Origin: Ferruginibacter sp.
GTDB lineage: Bacteria; Bacteroidota; Bacteroidia; Chitinophagales; Chitinophagaceae
Length of the DNA stretch: 64,000 bases
Assembly (NCBI GenBank): GCA_025963635.1
Contig: JAOQAK010000061.1
Coordinates: 62,001 to 126,000 of the forward strand
Direction: 5' to 3'
In this document: piece after piece, positions 16,519 to 25,485 of the stretch
Numbering within the stretch: the stretch's first letter is position 1
How the letters are laid out: every line of letters begins with the position of its first letter
Program-made: the position numbers and the translations under genes
Notes under the pieces: generated by a model
Told to the model about the DNA's origin: nothing
The model's database searches: none
Seen by the model: the letters and a program-made list of their open reading frames with translations, nothing else

Positions 16519-17640
16519 ATGACCATTGTCATTAACTGCACACATTTTATACATTCTGCCGGTAACGACTTTTTCAATGCCTATTTACTGCAAACAGCAG
16601 CTGCGAAACCGGAACACCAGTTCATCTTCATCACACCGGTAGCCATCAGCAGCCAGTCTATCAATTCAGCAAACATTATCAATATTGTTTCTTTTCCAAA
16701 AGCAAATAATCCTTTGCTATGGAAGCTTTGGCTCGATTATCAACTGCCCTCCATTGCAAGAAAACACAAGGCAGAAATGATAGTGCATACCGGAGGCGTT
16801 TGTTCTTTACGTTCGGCAATTCCCCAATGGCTATTTACCAGCGATTTGTCTTTTCTACATTTCCCTGCTTTCTTTTCAAAGAAGCAATTGTATTTTCTCA
16901 AAAAAAATACACCTGCCTTTCTTTCAAAAGCCAATCATATCGTAACAGCTTCCGCTTTTTTAGAAAAAGAAATTTCAGACCAGTACCCGAAGGTTGCAAA
17001 CAAAATCACCGCCGTTCAATTATCTATCAATAATGTTTATCAACCAATGGGGTGGAAGGAAAAAGAATTGATCAAAGAAAGGTATACACAAGGGAAAGAA
17101 TATTTTTTATTCAGTGGGGAAATTCATTCACGCAACAATCTTGTGAACCTGTTGAAGGCATTTTCTTTCTTTAAGAAACGGCAGAAGAGCAATATGCAGC
17201 TGATCATAACGGGCAAGACCATTCCCGGCAATGACCGATTTATTGAAACATTCAAGACTTATAAATATCGTGATGCCGTGAAGCTTTTGATGGACTTGCC
17301 CGGAAAAGATATCCCGGAGATTACCGCTGCTGCATATGCTTTCGTGTATCCTTCGTTGTATGAGGGCACGGCGATATTCCCTTTGCAGGCAATGCAGTGT
17401 GAAGTACCCGTTATCACCACCAACACAGGCGCTATAAAGGAAGCAATCGGCGATGCTGCATTGTATGCGGATCCACTCATTTTTGAAGATATCGCTGATA
17501 AAATGATGCTGGTATTTAAAGATGAAAACCTTCGTGCCGACTTGATCAACCGGGGCAGGAAAGGAATTGCTGCAGCCCGGAAAGAAACAACGATTGAAGA
17601 AGCATTTTGGAAATGTATAGAAAACCCGCCGCCTGGATAA
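16519..17640 (+). CDS. Glycosyltransferase family 4-like
   Basis: A 373-residue GT-B fold enzyme without membrane segments. The C-terminal half carries FSGEIHSRNNLVNLLKAF (about 195-212) and the nucleotide-sugar binding part EGTAIFPLQAMQCEVPVITTNTGAIKEAIGDAALYADP (about 280-317), in which the family's conserved Glu precedes the loop. The N-terminal acceptor domain has NDFFNAYLLQTAA. It probably adds a sugar to a lipid- or cell-surface acceptor at the inner face of the inner membrane; donor and acceptor are unknown. It stands alone between the CBS/CorC gene and gldC. Confidence 0.88.
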   Translation: MTIVINCTHFIHSAGNDFFNAYLLQTAAAKPEHQFIFITPVAISSQSINSANIINIVSFPKANNPLLWKLWLDYQLPSIARKHKAEMIVHTGGVCSLRSAIPQWLFTSDLSFLHFPAFFSKKQLYFLKKNTPAFLSKANHIVTASAFLEKEISDQYPKVANKITAVQLSINNVYQPMGWKEKELIKERYTQGKEYFLFSGEIHSRNNLVNLLKAFSFFKKRQKSNMQLIITGKTIPGNDRFIETFKTYKYRDAVKLLMDLPGKDIPEITAAAYAFVYPSLYEGTAIFPLQAMQCEVPVITTNTGAIKEAIGDAALYADPLIFEDIADKMMLVFKDENLRADLINRGRKGIAAARKETTIEEAFWKCIENPPPG

Positions 17641-17683
17641 GCGTTTACATGGCAGTGGTGGGTGAGGTATCTTATAAAGATAT

Positions 17684-17691
17684 TACCTTTG
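17684..17691 (+). promoter_or_regulatory. Candidate -7 box upstream of gldC
   Basis: TACCTTTG fits TAnnTTTG and lies 46 bases before the gldC ATG. A -33 TTG at the usual spacing is not evident. Confidence 0.35.
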
Positions 17692-17737
17692 CGATCCTGG
17701 CTCACAAACCAGTTAATTATCAATCAACAAATACAAT

Positions 17738-18082
17738 ATGAACCAATCGACCATAAAAATTGATGTATTATTAGACCCGAACAAAGTACCCGAACAAATC
17801 AGCTGGAGTGCCTCAGACAGCACGGCTGATATGGTGCAACAGGCAAAGGCTATGTGCATTGCGTTTTGGGATGGCGCGGACAAAACCGCCCTGCGGATTG
17901 ATCTGTGGACAAAAGATATGATGATGGATGAAATGGCAGATTTTTATTACCAGATGATGATGACCATGGCAGATACCTTCAAAAGAGCAACACAACAGCA
18001 GGAGCTTAGTGATGACATGAAGACCTTTGCAAAAGCGTTCTTCGAAAAATTCCGGCAAATGCAATTGAAAGAATCTCAGTAG
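17738..18082 (+). CDS. gldC: Gliding motility protein GldC
   Basis: A 114-residue cytoplasmic protein matching GldC along its length: EIKID-like start (STIKIDVLLDPNKVPEQISWSA), KALRIDLWTKDM-type core (residues TALRIDLWTKDMMMDEMADF) and MADTFKRAT followed by an acidic C-terminal helix. GldC is a Bacteroidota-specific accessory protein that improves gliding in Flavobacterium but is not essential; its mechanism is unknown. The usual neighbour gldB is absent here, so its presence does not prove that the organism glides. Confidence 0.9.
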   Translation: MNQSTIKIDVLLDPNKVPEQISWSASDSTADMVQQAKAMCIAFWDGADKTALRIDLWTKDMMMDEMADFYYQMMMTMADTFKRATQQQELSDDMKTFAKAFFEKFRQMQLKESQ

Positions 18083-18090
18083 GTGTGAAG

Positions 18091-18128
18091 TATCCAGTCC
18101 AGTATCAAGTATCAAGTATCAAGTATCC
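18091..18128 (+). repeat. Short tandem repeat (AGTATCA/AGTATCC words)
   Basis: Imperfect tandem copies of a 7-8 base word (AGTATCCAGTCC, then AGTATCA repeated) fill the gap between gldC and the YqeY-like gene. A related array made of GGATACT/GGATGCT words occurs at 61106-61178. Confidence 0.6.
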
Positions 18129-18153
18129 ATCTCTAAAATTATAAAACAATATC

Positions 18154-18606
18154 ATGGCTTTAGAACAACAAATAATGGCTGAAATGAAAGAGGCCATGAA
18201 ATCGAAAAATGAAGGTATGTTGCGCAGTTTGCGGGCTATCAAGGCAGAGATCATCAAAGCCAAAACAGAACCCGGCGCAGGTGGCGAAATTGACGAAGCT
18301 ACCGAGCAAAAATTTTTGCAAAAAATGATGAAACAGAGAAGGGACTCACTCGAAATATTTGAAAAACAAGGCAGGGAAGACCTGGCGGCGAAAGAAAGAG
18401 AAGAGATGGAAGTGATAGAAAGATTTCTTCCCAAACAACTGGGTGAAGCTGAAATTAAAGCAGCCGTTGCAAAAATTATTGCCCAAACCGGCGCAGCATC
18501 GCCCTCTGATATGGGCAAAGTGATGGGTGTAGCCAGTAAACAACTGGCCGGACTGGCAGATGGAAAAACCATCAGCAACATCGTAAAAGAGCTGTTAAGC
18601 AAATAA
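18154..18606 (+). CDS. GatB/YqeY domain protein
   Basis: A 150-residue soluble helical protein with the YqeY signatures MKSKNEGMLRSLRAIKAEI (about 12-30), KMMKQRRDSLEIFEKQGREDLAAKE (about 54-78), and IAQTGAASPSDMGKVMGV (about 109-126). The YqeY domain is the tRNA-binding tail of GatB/GatE. The stand-alone protein is widespread and its exact role is unknown. It is followed closely by the CvpA-like gene. Confidence 0.94.
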   Translation: MALEQQIMAEMKEAMKSKNEGMLRSLRAIKAEIIKAKTEPGAGGEIDEATEQKFLQKMMKQRRDSLEIFEKQGREDLAAKEREEMEVIERFLPKQLGEAEIKAAVAKIIAQTGAASPSDMGKVMGVASKQLAGLADGKTISNIVKELLSK

Positions 18607-18666
18607 CTGCCTGCGAATATCACAGATCTGTTCAATAGGCTCAATAGTTCCAGGAAACAATTGCAT

Positions 18667-19203
18667 ATGATTGATATTATTTTTGCTGTATTAATGCTGC
18701 TAGCCATTATAAAAGGCTTCCGTAAAGGATTGATCATTGCACTATTTTCAATCATTGCATTAGTAGTGGGCCTTGCTGCCGCCTTAAAATTATCGGCGGC
18801 CGTTGCAGTGTATTTGCAACATAACCTCACCCTGGCATCAAAGTGGCTGCCACTTGTTTCCTTCGCCCTGGTGTTTTTTTTGGTGGTGTTGCTGGTGCAT
18901 TTGGGTGGTAAGCTGATTCAAAAAACTTTCGAAATGGTGATGCTCGGATGGGCGAACCGGCTCGGCGGAATTCTACTCTATATGATACTCTACACCATCA
19001 TTTTCAGTATCTTTTTATTCTATGCCGGCAAGATGGATTTGTTTGACAAGTCAACCATCGAGGCATCACAAACCTATCCCATAGTATCGCCCATTGGCCC
19101 ACGGGTGATCAACGGCTTAAGCAAGCTGATCCCGTTGTTTAAAGATGTGTTTACCCAGCTCGAAGGCTTTTTTGATGGGGTATCTAACAAAATACAACAG
19201 TAA
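18667..19203 (+). CDS. CvpA-family membrane protein
   Basis: A 178-residue inner-membrane protein with four hydrophobic helices. The first one carries the CvpA signature MIDIIFAVLMLLAIIKGFRKGLI, and the last two surround GWANRLGGILLYMILYTII. CvpA is needed for colicin V export in E. coli and for envelope stress tolerance in other species. The frame extends to TTG 18661, but ATG 18667 matches the family N-terminus. It is probably in one transcript with the YqeY-like gene. Confidence 0.9.
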   Translation: MIDIIFAVLMLLAIIKGFRKGLIIALFSIIALVVGLAAALKLSAAVAVYLQHNLTLASKWLPLVSFALVFFLVVLLVHLGGKLIQKTFEMVMLGWANRLGGILLYMILYTIIFSIFLFYAGKMDLFDKSTIEASQTYPIVSPIGPRVINGLSKLIPLFKDVFTQLEGFFDGVSNKIQQ

Positions 19204-19294
19204 ATTTGAGGCATTATTTTATTTAATGTAATTTTAGCCCGATTACTTACTTTAGCAAACAGTTACAGACCTGAATTTATTTAGTACCACCAGA

Positions 19295-20071
19295 ATGAGT
19301 TACGAAATCAAACAAGACGGAAAGTTCAAGTACATAGAAGAAGGCCAGGGAGAACCACTGATGTTGCTGCATGGATTATTTGGGGCGTTGAGTAATTTTA
19401 TGCCGTTGATCACACATTTCAGGCAAACCTACAAGGTGATTGTACCCATGCTGCCGTTGCTTGAACTTGACCTTTTGCATACCTCCGTGGGTGGACTTCA
19501 AAAATTTGTGCACCGCTTTATTGAACATCGTAATTATAGCAATATCCATTTGCTGGGTAATTCATTGGGAGGCCATGTGGCGCTGATACATATCTTAAAA
19601 AACCCCGAAAGAATAAAAACACTCATTTTAACAGGTAGCAGCGGGCTGTTTGAAAACGGCATGGGCGATACTTATCCGAAAAGAGGCGATAAAGACTATA
19701 TCCGCAAAAAGACGGCGCTTACCTTTTACGATCCGGCCATGGCTACGGAGGAACTGGTAAACGAGGTATTTGAAATTACCAATAACCGCCTCAAAGTAAT
19801 TAAGATAATTGCCCTTGCGAAAAGTGCCATTCGCAATAACCTGGGCGAAGAACTAAACGAAATAAAACAGCCCACCTGTCTTATCTGGGGCAATAATGAT
19901 ACAATTACCCCACCTTTTGTAGGAAAAGAGTTTAACCGGCTGATTCCCAACAGCGAACTGCACTTTGTAGATAAATGCGGCCATGCACCGATGATGGAGG
20001 TACCTGAGGAATTTAACAGGATATTATCGGCTTTTTTGGCAAAACAGAAAACACCTGCTGCAACAGTTTAA
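19295..20071 (+). CDS. Alpha/beta hydrolase
   Basis: A 258-residue cytoplasmic hydrolase. The oxyanion region is MLLHGLFGALSNF, the nucleophile elbow GNSLGG (about residues 91-96) holds the catalytic Ser, the acid follows WGNNDTITP (about 205-213), and the catalytic His is in DKCGHAPMMEVPEEF (about 229-243). The fold is typical of carboxylesterases and C-C bond hydrolases; the substrate cannot be named. It stands between the CvpA-like and CBS genes on the same strand. Confidence 0.9.
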   Translation: MSYEIKQDGKFKYIEEGQGEPLMLLHGLFGALSNFMPLITHFRQTYKVIVPMLPLLELDLLHTSVGGLQKFVHRFIEHRNYSNIHLLGNSLGGHVALIHILKNPERIKTLILTGSSGLFENGMGDTYPKRGDKDYIRKKTALTFYDPAMATEELVNEVFEITNNRLKVIKIIALAKSAIRNNLGEELNEIKQPTCLIWGNNDTITPPFVGKEFNRLIPNSELHFVDKCGHAPMMEVPEEFNRILSAFLAKQKTPAATV

Positions 20072-20147
20072 TAATATTTGTTGTCTTTATTCGTTAAATC
20101 CCTGGTGGTTTTACCTTGCTGATGCAAGTACATTTCAAATAATTTAC

Positions 20148-20810
20148 ATGCTTACTACGGAACTTATAAATAACAATATTCCCCGGCTTCAGTTGCAGGA
20201 CAGCGTAAGTAAAGCGCTGCAACTGATCAATGATTACAGGGTGACCCATTTACCCGTAGTTGCAGAAGACAAATACCTGGGAATGATCAGCGAAGATGAC
20301 CTGATGGATGTGGAAGAGGAAAGAGGCACTGTAGAATTTTTGCAGGAACATTTCATACCAGCTTCCGTAAAGGAAAATGAACACTTCTTAAACGCGGTAA
20401 AATGCTGTAACGATTATGAAACCACCATAGTACCGGTAGTTAATGAAGAAAAAGACCTGGTGGGAGTAATCACCGTTACAGATCTTCTGAAAGCCATGGG
20501 CGATTTTTCCGGTGCCAACGAAATCGGTGGCATTATTGTAATGGAAATGGAGCGTTCTCAGTTTGCCATTTCCGAAATAAGCCGTATCGTGGAAAGTAAT
20601 GATGCTACTGTGCTTCATCTCAATACAACCGTACAGCCGGATACCGGCCTGCTCACCGTTTCACTACATCTTAATAAAAAAGAAATTGCTGCAATCGTAG
20701 CTTCATTTGAAAGATACGATTATGATATCATCTATTATTTTGGCGATGAAAAGTTTGAAAACGAAATTCATAGCAACTATCGTCATTTAATGAGTTATCT
20801 TGATATTTAA
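20148..20810 (+). CDS. CBS-domain protein (AcuB-like)
   Basis: A 220-residue soluble protein. Two CBS domains occupy about residues 1-125 (LINDYRVTHLPVVAEDKYLGMISEDDLMDV and CNDYETTIVPVVNEEKDLVGVITVTDLLKAM). A C-terminal ~75-residue ACT-like region follows (IVMEMERSQFAISEISRIVESNDATVL). CBS pairs bind adenine nucleotides, so this is probably an energy-sensing regulator with an unknown partner. It begins the conserved Bacteroidota block that continues with the Omp85 protein, nadK, DUF6089, uppS and bamA. Confidence 0.9.
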   Translation: MLTTELINNNIPRLQLQDSVSKALQLINDYRVTHLPVVAEDKYLGMISEDDLMDVEEERGTVEFLQEHFIPASVKENEHFLNAVKCCNDYETTIVPVVNEEKDLVGVITVTDLLKAMGDFSGANEIGGIIVMEMERSQFAISEISRIVESNDATVLHLNTTVQPDTGLLTVSLHLNKKEIAAIVASFERYDYDIIYYFGDEKFENEIHSNYRHLMSYLDI

Positions 20811-20888
20811 TATCGCACAGTTTTCCGGCATTATTTTACATCATGAAAATTGTTTTTGAAAGCCCGTGGGTAGGTTAAGTGTTGTTTA

Positions 20889-22331
20889 ATGAGTTTTTTT
20901 AAAAAAATATATTATGCTTGCTTGCTCACAATGATGGCTGCACAGGCCGTTGCACAAAATGTAGAAGTGTCGATGGAGCCGCCCGTTAAACAATTACCGC
21001 TTATTAAAATTGATTCTTCTGCCAAGTTGCGGGTCTGTTCCATAATCATCAAGGGCAATAAAATAACAAAGGATTATTTGATTCTCAGGGAAATACAGTT
21101 TAAACCCGGCGATTCCCTCCTTATCGGCGTTTTGAGCGAAACCTTTCAAATAGCCCGGCAGCAGGTTTACAATACCACCCTATTTCACGAAGTGAAAATC
21201 GATCTTGAAATGATCAATGCATTTGAAATAAATGTGGTGGTTACGGTGAAAGAAAGATGGTATATTTTCCCGGTACCACAATTCCAGATTGTAGACCGGA
21301 GCTTCAATGAATGGCTGGTGAAATACAAAGGCGATCTGTCGAGGGTGAATTACGGGCTTAAGTTTGTGCATTATAATTTCAGCGGCAGAAGGGATCCGCT
21401 ACGCATTTTTTTGATTGACGGCTACACAAGGGATATGTCTTTCTCTTATTCGCAACCTTATAGCAATCCCTCATTAACCCAGGGCTTCGGCATCGGTGGT
21501 GGCTTCGCTCAAAACAGGGAAATAGCTTATAAAACATCCAGTGACAACAAGATTCAATTCTACAAAAGCAATGAATTTATCAAAAAGAATATCTACCTCA
21601 ATCTCAGTTTACGATTACAAAAAGGAATTTTATCGAGGCACCTCTTCACGCTCTCGTATTCCCGGCTAACAGTAGGCGATTCGGTAGTTACTATTTTCAA
21701 TCCCAATTATTTTGGAACCAATACCACCACAAAGGGATTGATTGACATGTCATACACGTATCAATATGCCAATGCCAACAATATCACCTACCCCTTAAAA
21801 GGAGAAACCAGTCACCTCACCTTCTTAAAACGCGGCATCGGCTTAACAGGAGGCACCAATGTTTTTTCGGTGGAAGCCGGGTACAATAAATACTGGGCGC
21901 ATCCTAATAATTGGTATACAAGTATACAATTGGTAGGAAATATCAAATTGCCGTTCGACCAGCCCTACATCAATCAAAGGGCAATCGGTTACGGCGATGC
22001 CAATTTGCGGGGCCTTGAATTTTATGTTATTGATGGCGCGGCTTTTGGCATTGTTAAGGCAACCTTAAAAAAGAAGCTGTTCTCGTTCACCATCCCAATG
22101 CCCTTTAAGTCGAAGATATTACCCACGCTGCCCTTTACGTTCTTCGCTAAAACCTATGCAGATGCAGGCTATGCCGTTAATAAAAAGAAATACGATGCTT
22201 ACCTGAACAACCGCTTACTGTACACTGCAGGCTTTGGTATTGATATCCTTACCTTGTACGATTTAAACCTTAAGATTGAGTATAGCTTCAACCAGTTAGG
22301 CCACAGAACTTTCTTCTTCGACAGCAGGTAG
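20889..22331 (+). CDS. Omp85-family outer membrane protein with one POTRA-like domain
   Basis: 480 residues: a signal peptide ending AQAVAQ, one POTRA-like domain (about 45-120, with CSIIIKGNKITKDYLILREIQFKPGD), then a beta-barrel of amphipathic strands ending in aromatic FFFDSR. The layout is that of a short BamA/TamA-like protein. It may help insert or secrete outer-membrane proteins or lipids in addition to the full-length BamA encoded at 25486. The specific role is unknown. It lies directly before nadK in the conserved cluster. Confidence 0.82.
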   Translation: MSFFKKIYYACLLTMMAAQAVAQNVEVSMEPPVKQLPLIKIDSSAKLRVCSIIIKGNKITKDYLILREIQFKPGDSLLIGVLSETFQIARQQVYNTTLFHEVKIDLEMINAFEINVVVTVKERWYIFPVPQFQIVDRSFNEWLVKYKGDLSRVNYGLKFVHYNFSGRRDPLRIFLIDGYTRDMSFSYSQPYSNPSLTQGFGIGGGFAQNREIAYKTSSDNKIQFYKSNEFIKKNIYLNLSLRLQKGILSRHLFTLSYSRLTVGDSVVTIFNPNYFGTNTTTKGLIDMSYTYQYANANNITYPLKGETSHLTFLKRGIGLTGGTNVFSVEAGYNKYWAHPNNWYTSIQLVGNIKLPFDQPYINQRAIGYGDANLRGLEFYVIDGAAFGIVKATLKKKLFSFTIPMPFKSKILPTLPFTFFAKTYADAGYAVNKKKYDAYLNNRLLYTAGFGIDILTLYDLNLKIEYSFNQLGHRTFFFDSR

Positions 22332-22461
22332 CCTGCAATACGAGCTGGCTGCCGCCCGTTGAAAGGAATGCCTTGCAAAAAAACTGCAGGTTGTATGGCA
22401 GCTCATTTTTGAATGAATAAGTGCCGGATACCAGAAAAATATTTTAGATTTAAAACTTAAT

Positions 22462-23343
22462 ATGAAAATAGCGATCTATAGTCGGGGCATCGAAAATAAT
22501 CAGCATAAGGACATGGAGGTTTTTCTGCAGGAGCTACAAACCTATAAAATAGAACCGGTTTTCTTCCAGGACTTCTTCAATCGCTTTTATTCATCGGTGA
22601 ATATGATCGGCAAGTACTCCACCTTTAATGCTGCTGAAGACCTGGACGAGTCTATAGATTGCGTAATCAGCCTGGGTGGCGACGGCACTTTACTGGATAC
22701 CGTTACCCTGGTGCAGGATAAAGGCATTCCGGTACTGGGCATCAATTACGGCAGGCTGGGTTTCTTAGCCAATATTGGTAAGGAAGATCTTCATATAGCA
22801 ATCAAAGCACTGGCTGAAAGAACCTATGTAACCGATAACCGCACCCTGATACACCTCGATGCAGATATTCCCCTTTTTGATAAAGTGCCTTATGGATTAA
22901 ACGAGTTTACACTGCAAAAGAAAGATTCCTCTTCAATGATTAAAATTCACGCATACCTGAATGGTGAATTTTTAAATACTTATTGGGCAGATGGATTGAT
23001 TGTGGCTACACCCACTGGCTCTACAGGATATTCTTTAAGTTGTAATGGCCCCATTGTTTTCCCGGATAGCGGCAGTTTTGTGATTACACCTGTTGCTCCG
23101 CACAACTTAAACATTCGACCGATAGTGGTGCCGGATGACAATATTATTTCGTTTGAGGTGGAAGGCAGAACCGATGCATTTATTTGCACCCTGGATAGCA
23201 GGCGGGTGGTAGTGCCCAAAGAAGCCCAACTCGCAGTAAAAAAAGAAAAGTTCGGAATTAATCTTATCCGCTTAAATGAAAATAATTTCCTGCAAACGCT
23301 TCGCAATAAGCTTTCGTGGGGATTGGATAAGCGGAATGCGTAA
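22462..23343 (+). CDS. nadK: NAD kinase
   Basis: Phosphorylates NAD to NADP. The 293-residue cytoplasmic enzyme has the diacylglycerol-kinase-like core: SLGGDGTLLD with the catalytic GGDGT (about residues 73-77), GINYGRLGFLANI, FTLQKKDSSSMIKIHAYLNG and WADGLIVATPTGSTGYSLSCNGPI with the second substrate loop. The length and motifs are normal. It sits between the Omp85 protein and the DUF6089 barrel protein. Confidence 0.97.
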   Translation: MKIAIYSRGIENNQHKDMEVFLQELQTYKIEPVFFQDFFNRFYSSVNMIGKYSTFNAAEDLDESIDCVISLGGDGTLLDTVTLVQDKGIPVLGINYGRLGFLANIGKEDLHIAIKALAERTYVTDNRTLIHLDADIPLFDKVPYGLNEFTLQKKDSSSMIKIHAYLNGEFLNTYWADGLIVATPTGSTGYSLSCNGPIVFPDSGSFVITPVAPHNLNIRPIVVPDDNIISFEVEGRTDAFICTLDSRRVVVPKEAQLAVKKEKFGINLIRLNENNFLQTLRNKLSWGLDKRNA

Positions 23344-23515
23344 TTCACCAATATATTAGTAAATTGCCGGATGTGCTGAGATAATGTGTAATGATGATTT
23401 CGAAAACTCATTTACCATCGTTGAAGCACATACAATCAGTCAACATGTTATGTACCCTGCAATAAGAAATCAGCCCGCTGCTTATTTTTTATCAACAAAT
23501 CGTTAATTTGCAATC

Positions 23516-24373
23516 ATGAAAAAGTGTATCCTCAGCATTTTTATTATCACTACCCTGTTGTACAACGCTGTCGCCCAGGACACCTATGAGCAGCTGGGCG
23601 AATTTGGTGTTACAGGTGGCGTTGCACATTATTTCGGAGATATCAATACCCGTAGCGGCATCAACCGGCCCAAACCCGCGGTGGGGGTTTTCTTTAAAAA
23701 ACAATTCAACAATTACCTGGGAGTACGGTTAAGCGCTCATTATGCACAGCTTGGTTACAGCGATATCTACAGCAAATCCGTGTTTCAAAAAAGAAGAAAC
23801 CTCAGCTTCAATACCGATATTTTTGAACTGGCGATAATGGGAGATTTCAACTTTTTCAAATTTGTTCCAGGCGATCCCTACTATGCTTTTACGCCGTACG
23901 TTACCCTTGGTGTTGGGGCATTTAGTTACAATCCCTATGCTTATTACCAGGGAAGGAAAGTTTACCTGCGAACTCTGGGCACCGAAGGCCAGAATATCAG
24001 TTATGTTGATCCTAATACCGGCAAAAAGCGCAAACCTTATGGAAGCATGGCAGTATGTGTTCCTATTGGTGCCGGATTTAAATACAACATATCAAACAAT
24101 GTAAACCTTTTGTTTCAAATCGCCCACCGGCTCACATTAACGGATTACATTGATGATGTAAGTACTACTTATGTTGGTATTGATAAGTTTCCTCCTTTAA
24201 ACGGGCAGCCTTCCGTTGCGGGAATCCTGCAGGACAGAAGCTTTGAAACAGGTGCTGCCATCGGAACAGAAGGCCGCCAACGCGGATATAGCAAGCAAAA
24301 AGATCAGTATATCATCGCGGAAGTGGGGGTTTCCTTTAGCATTAGTACTTACAAATGCCCCAGCGCAAACTAA
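23516..24373 (+). CDS. DUF6089-type outer membrane beta-barrel protein
   Basis: A 285-residue exported protein with a signal peptide ending YNAVAQ. The mature part starts TYEQLGEFGVTGGVAHYFGDINTR, the N-terminal signature of the DUF6089 family found beside uppS/bamA in Bacteroidota. It then runs as alternating amphipathic strands (GVRLSAHYAQLGYSD, YAFTPYVTLGVGAFSYNPYA) up to EVGVSFSISTYKCP, an 8-strand-like porin-type barrel. Function is unknown; genomic position suggests a part in envelope assembly. Confidence 0.85.
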   Translation: MKKCILSIFIITTLLYNAVAQDTYEQLGEFGVTGGVAHYFGDINTRSGINRPKPAVGVFFKKQFNNYLGVRLSAHYAQLGYSDIYSKSVFQKRRNLSFNTDIFELAIMGDFNFFKFVPGDPYYAFTPYVTLGVGAFSYNPYAYYQGRKVYLRTLGTEGQNISYVDPNTGKKRKPYGSMAVCVPIGAGFKYNISNNVNLLFQIAHRLTLTDYIDDVSTTYVGIDKFPPLNGQPSVAGILQDRSFETGAAIGTEGRQRGYSKQKDQYIIAEVGVSFSISTYKCPSAN

Positions 24374-24392
24374 TTTTATTTGAATAGATTCG

Positions 24393-24417
24393 ATGCCGGA
24401 CATTGTCCGGCATTTTT
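24393..24417 (+). terminator. Terminator after the DUF6089 gene
   Basis: Stem ATGCCGG (24393-24399) with CCGGCAT (24407-24413), loop ACATTGT (self-complementary ends extend the stem), followed by TTTTTATTT. Confidence 0.85.
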
Positions 24418-24478
24418 ATTTGCCGTTCCCCCCTATACGTTAACATTCGCCAAAATGCTTATTGCAACTAATTTTTAT

Positions 24479-24486
24479 TACTTTTG
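24479..24486 (+). promoter_or_regulatory. Candidate -7 box of uppS
   Basis: TACTTTTG fits TAnnTTTG, lies 44 bases before the uppS ATG and just beyond the DUF6089 terminator. A TTG at 24462 is closer (14 bases) than the usual -33 spacing. Confidence 0.4.
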
Positions 24487-24530
24487 CCCCCCGAAGTTAG
24501 TACCACCATGGCCGTTAATTTCCATTCAGT

Positions 24531-25280
24531 ATGAGTTTTAAGGAGAGTATCAATATGCAAAGGCTTCCACGCCATATCGCCATAATTATGGATGGCAATG
24601 GCAGGTGGGCGCAGGAAAAGGGAGAAGACCGTCTTTTTGGGCATTTGCATGGCGTGGAAAGCGTTCGGGATATCGTGGAAGGTTGCGCCGAATTAGGCAT
24701 TCAATATCTCACATTGTACGCCTTCAGCACCGAAAACTGGGATCGGCCCGCATATGAAGTAAGCGGGTTGATGGAAATACTCGTAGATACTATCCGCAAT
24801 GAAGTTCCCACCCTCAATAAAAATAATATCAGGCTGCATGTGATTGGCGATGTTGATATGTTGCCCGAAACTGCCCGCCAGGAATTAAAAGAAGCACTCC
24901 AGGAAACTTCTGTCAATACCGGCCTCAACCTGGTGATGGCCTTAAGTTACAGCAGTCGTTGGGAATTGGTAAATGCTGTAAAAAACATCGCAATTGATGT
25001 GAAAGCAGGCATTCTATCAACCAATGATATCTCCCAAGACACCTTACAAAAATACTTGACTACCAAAGATTTTCCCGATCCGGAACTAATGATACGCACC
25101 AGTGGAGAATTCCGGATCAGTAATTTTTTATTGTACCAGCTGGCATATGCAGAACTGTATTTTACCAATACCCGCTGGCCCGATTTCAGGAAAGAAAATT
25201 TATATGAAGCCATTGTAGATTTTCAAAACAGGGAAAGAAGGTTTGGCAAAACGGGAGAACAATTAAAAGAAGGTGCATAG
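24531..25280 (+). CDS. uppS: Isoprenyl transferase (undecaprenyl diphosphate synthase)
   Basis: Cis-prenyltransferase that condenses isopentenyl diphosphate onto farnesyl diphosphate to make the C55 carrier lipid for peptidoglycan. It is 249 residues. The catalytic N-terminus HIAIIMDGNGRWAQEKG holds the Mg-binding Asp (about residue 19), then YLTLYAFSTENWDRP, and near the end PDPELMIRTSGEFRISNFLLYQLAYAELYFTNTRWPDF. In most homologues the RTSGE stretch is followed by RLSNFLLWQ; RISNFLLYQ here is a mild variant. It precedes bamA. Confidence 0.97.
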   Translation: MSFKESINMQRLPRHIAIIMDGNGRWAQEKGEDRLFGHLHGVESVRDIVEGCAELGIQYLTLYAFSTENWDRPAYEVSGLMEILVDTIRNEVPTLNKNNIRLHVIGDVDMLPETARQELKEALQETSVNTGLNLVMALSYSSRWELVNAVKNIAIDVKAGILSTNDISQDTLQKYLTTKDFPDPELMIRTSGEFRISNFLLYQLAYAELYFTNTRWPDFRKENLYEAIVDFQNRERRFGKTGEQLKEGA

Positions 25281-25485
25281 CAATAAAAGTAAATGACCGA
25301 GGGTAATATATATTCAATCGGCTCTGAAACTTTACATTTATTTACCAGAAAGTTCCCTTTTACAATAAGTCGCCAGCTTGTATGATTAGCTGGCTTCACC
25401 CCGATTTAACCAGGTTAAGGAAGGGGATGTTTAACAAATAGTTTTCATTATAGCAAGTATATTGCCACTCGTAAAAAACCAATTG

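Noticed and set aside
18105-18830. Minus-strand frame of 241 codons opposite yqeY-like and cvpA-like
   Set aside because: Crosses two well-supported genes in antisense; Ser/Ile-rich shadow.
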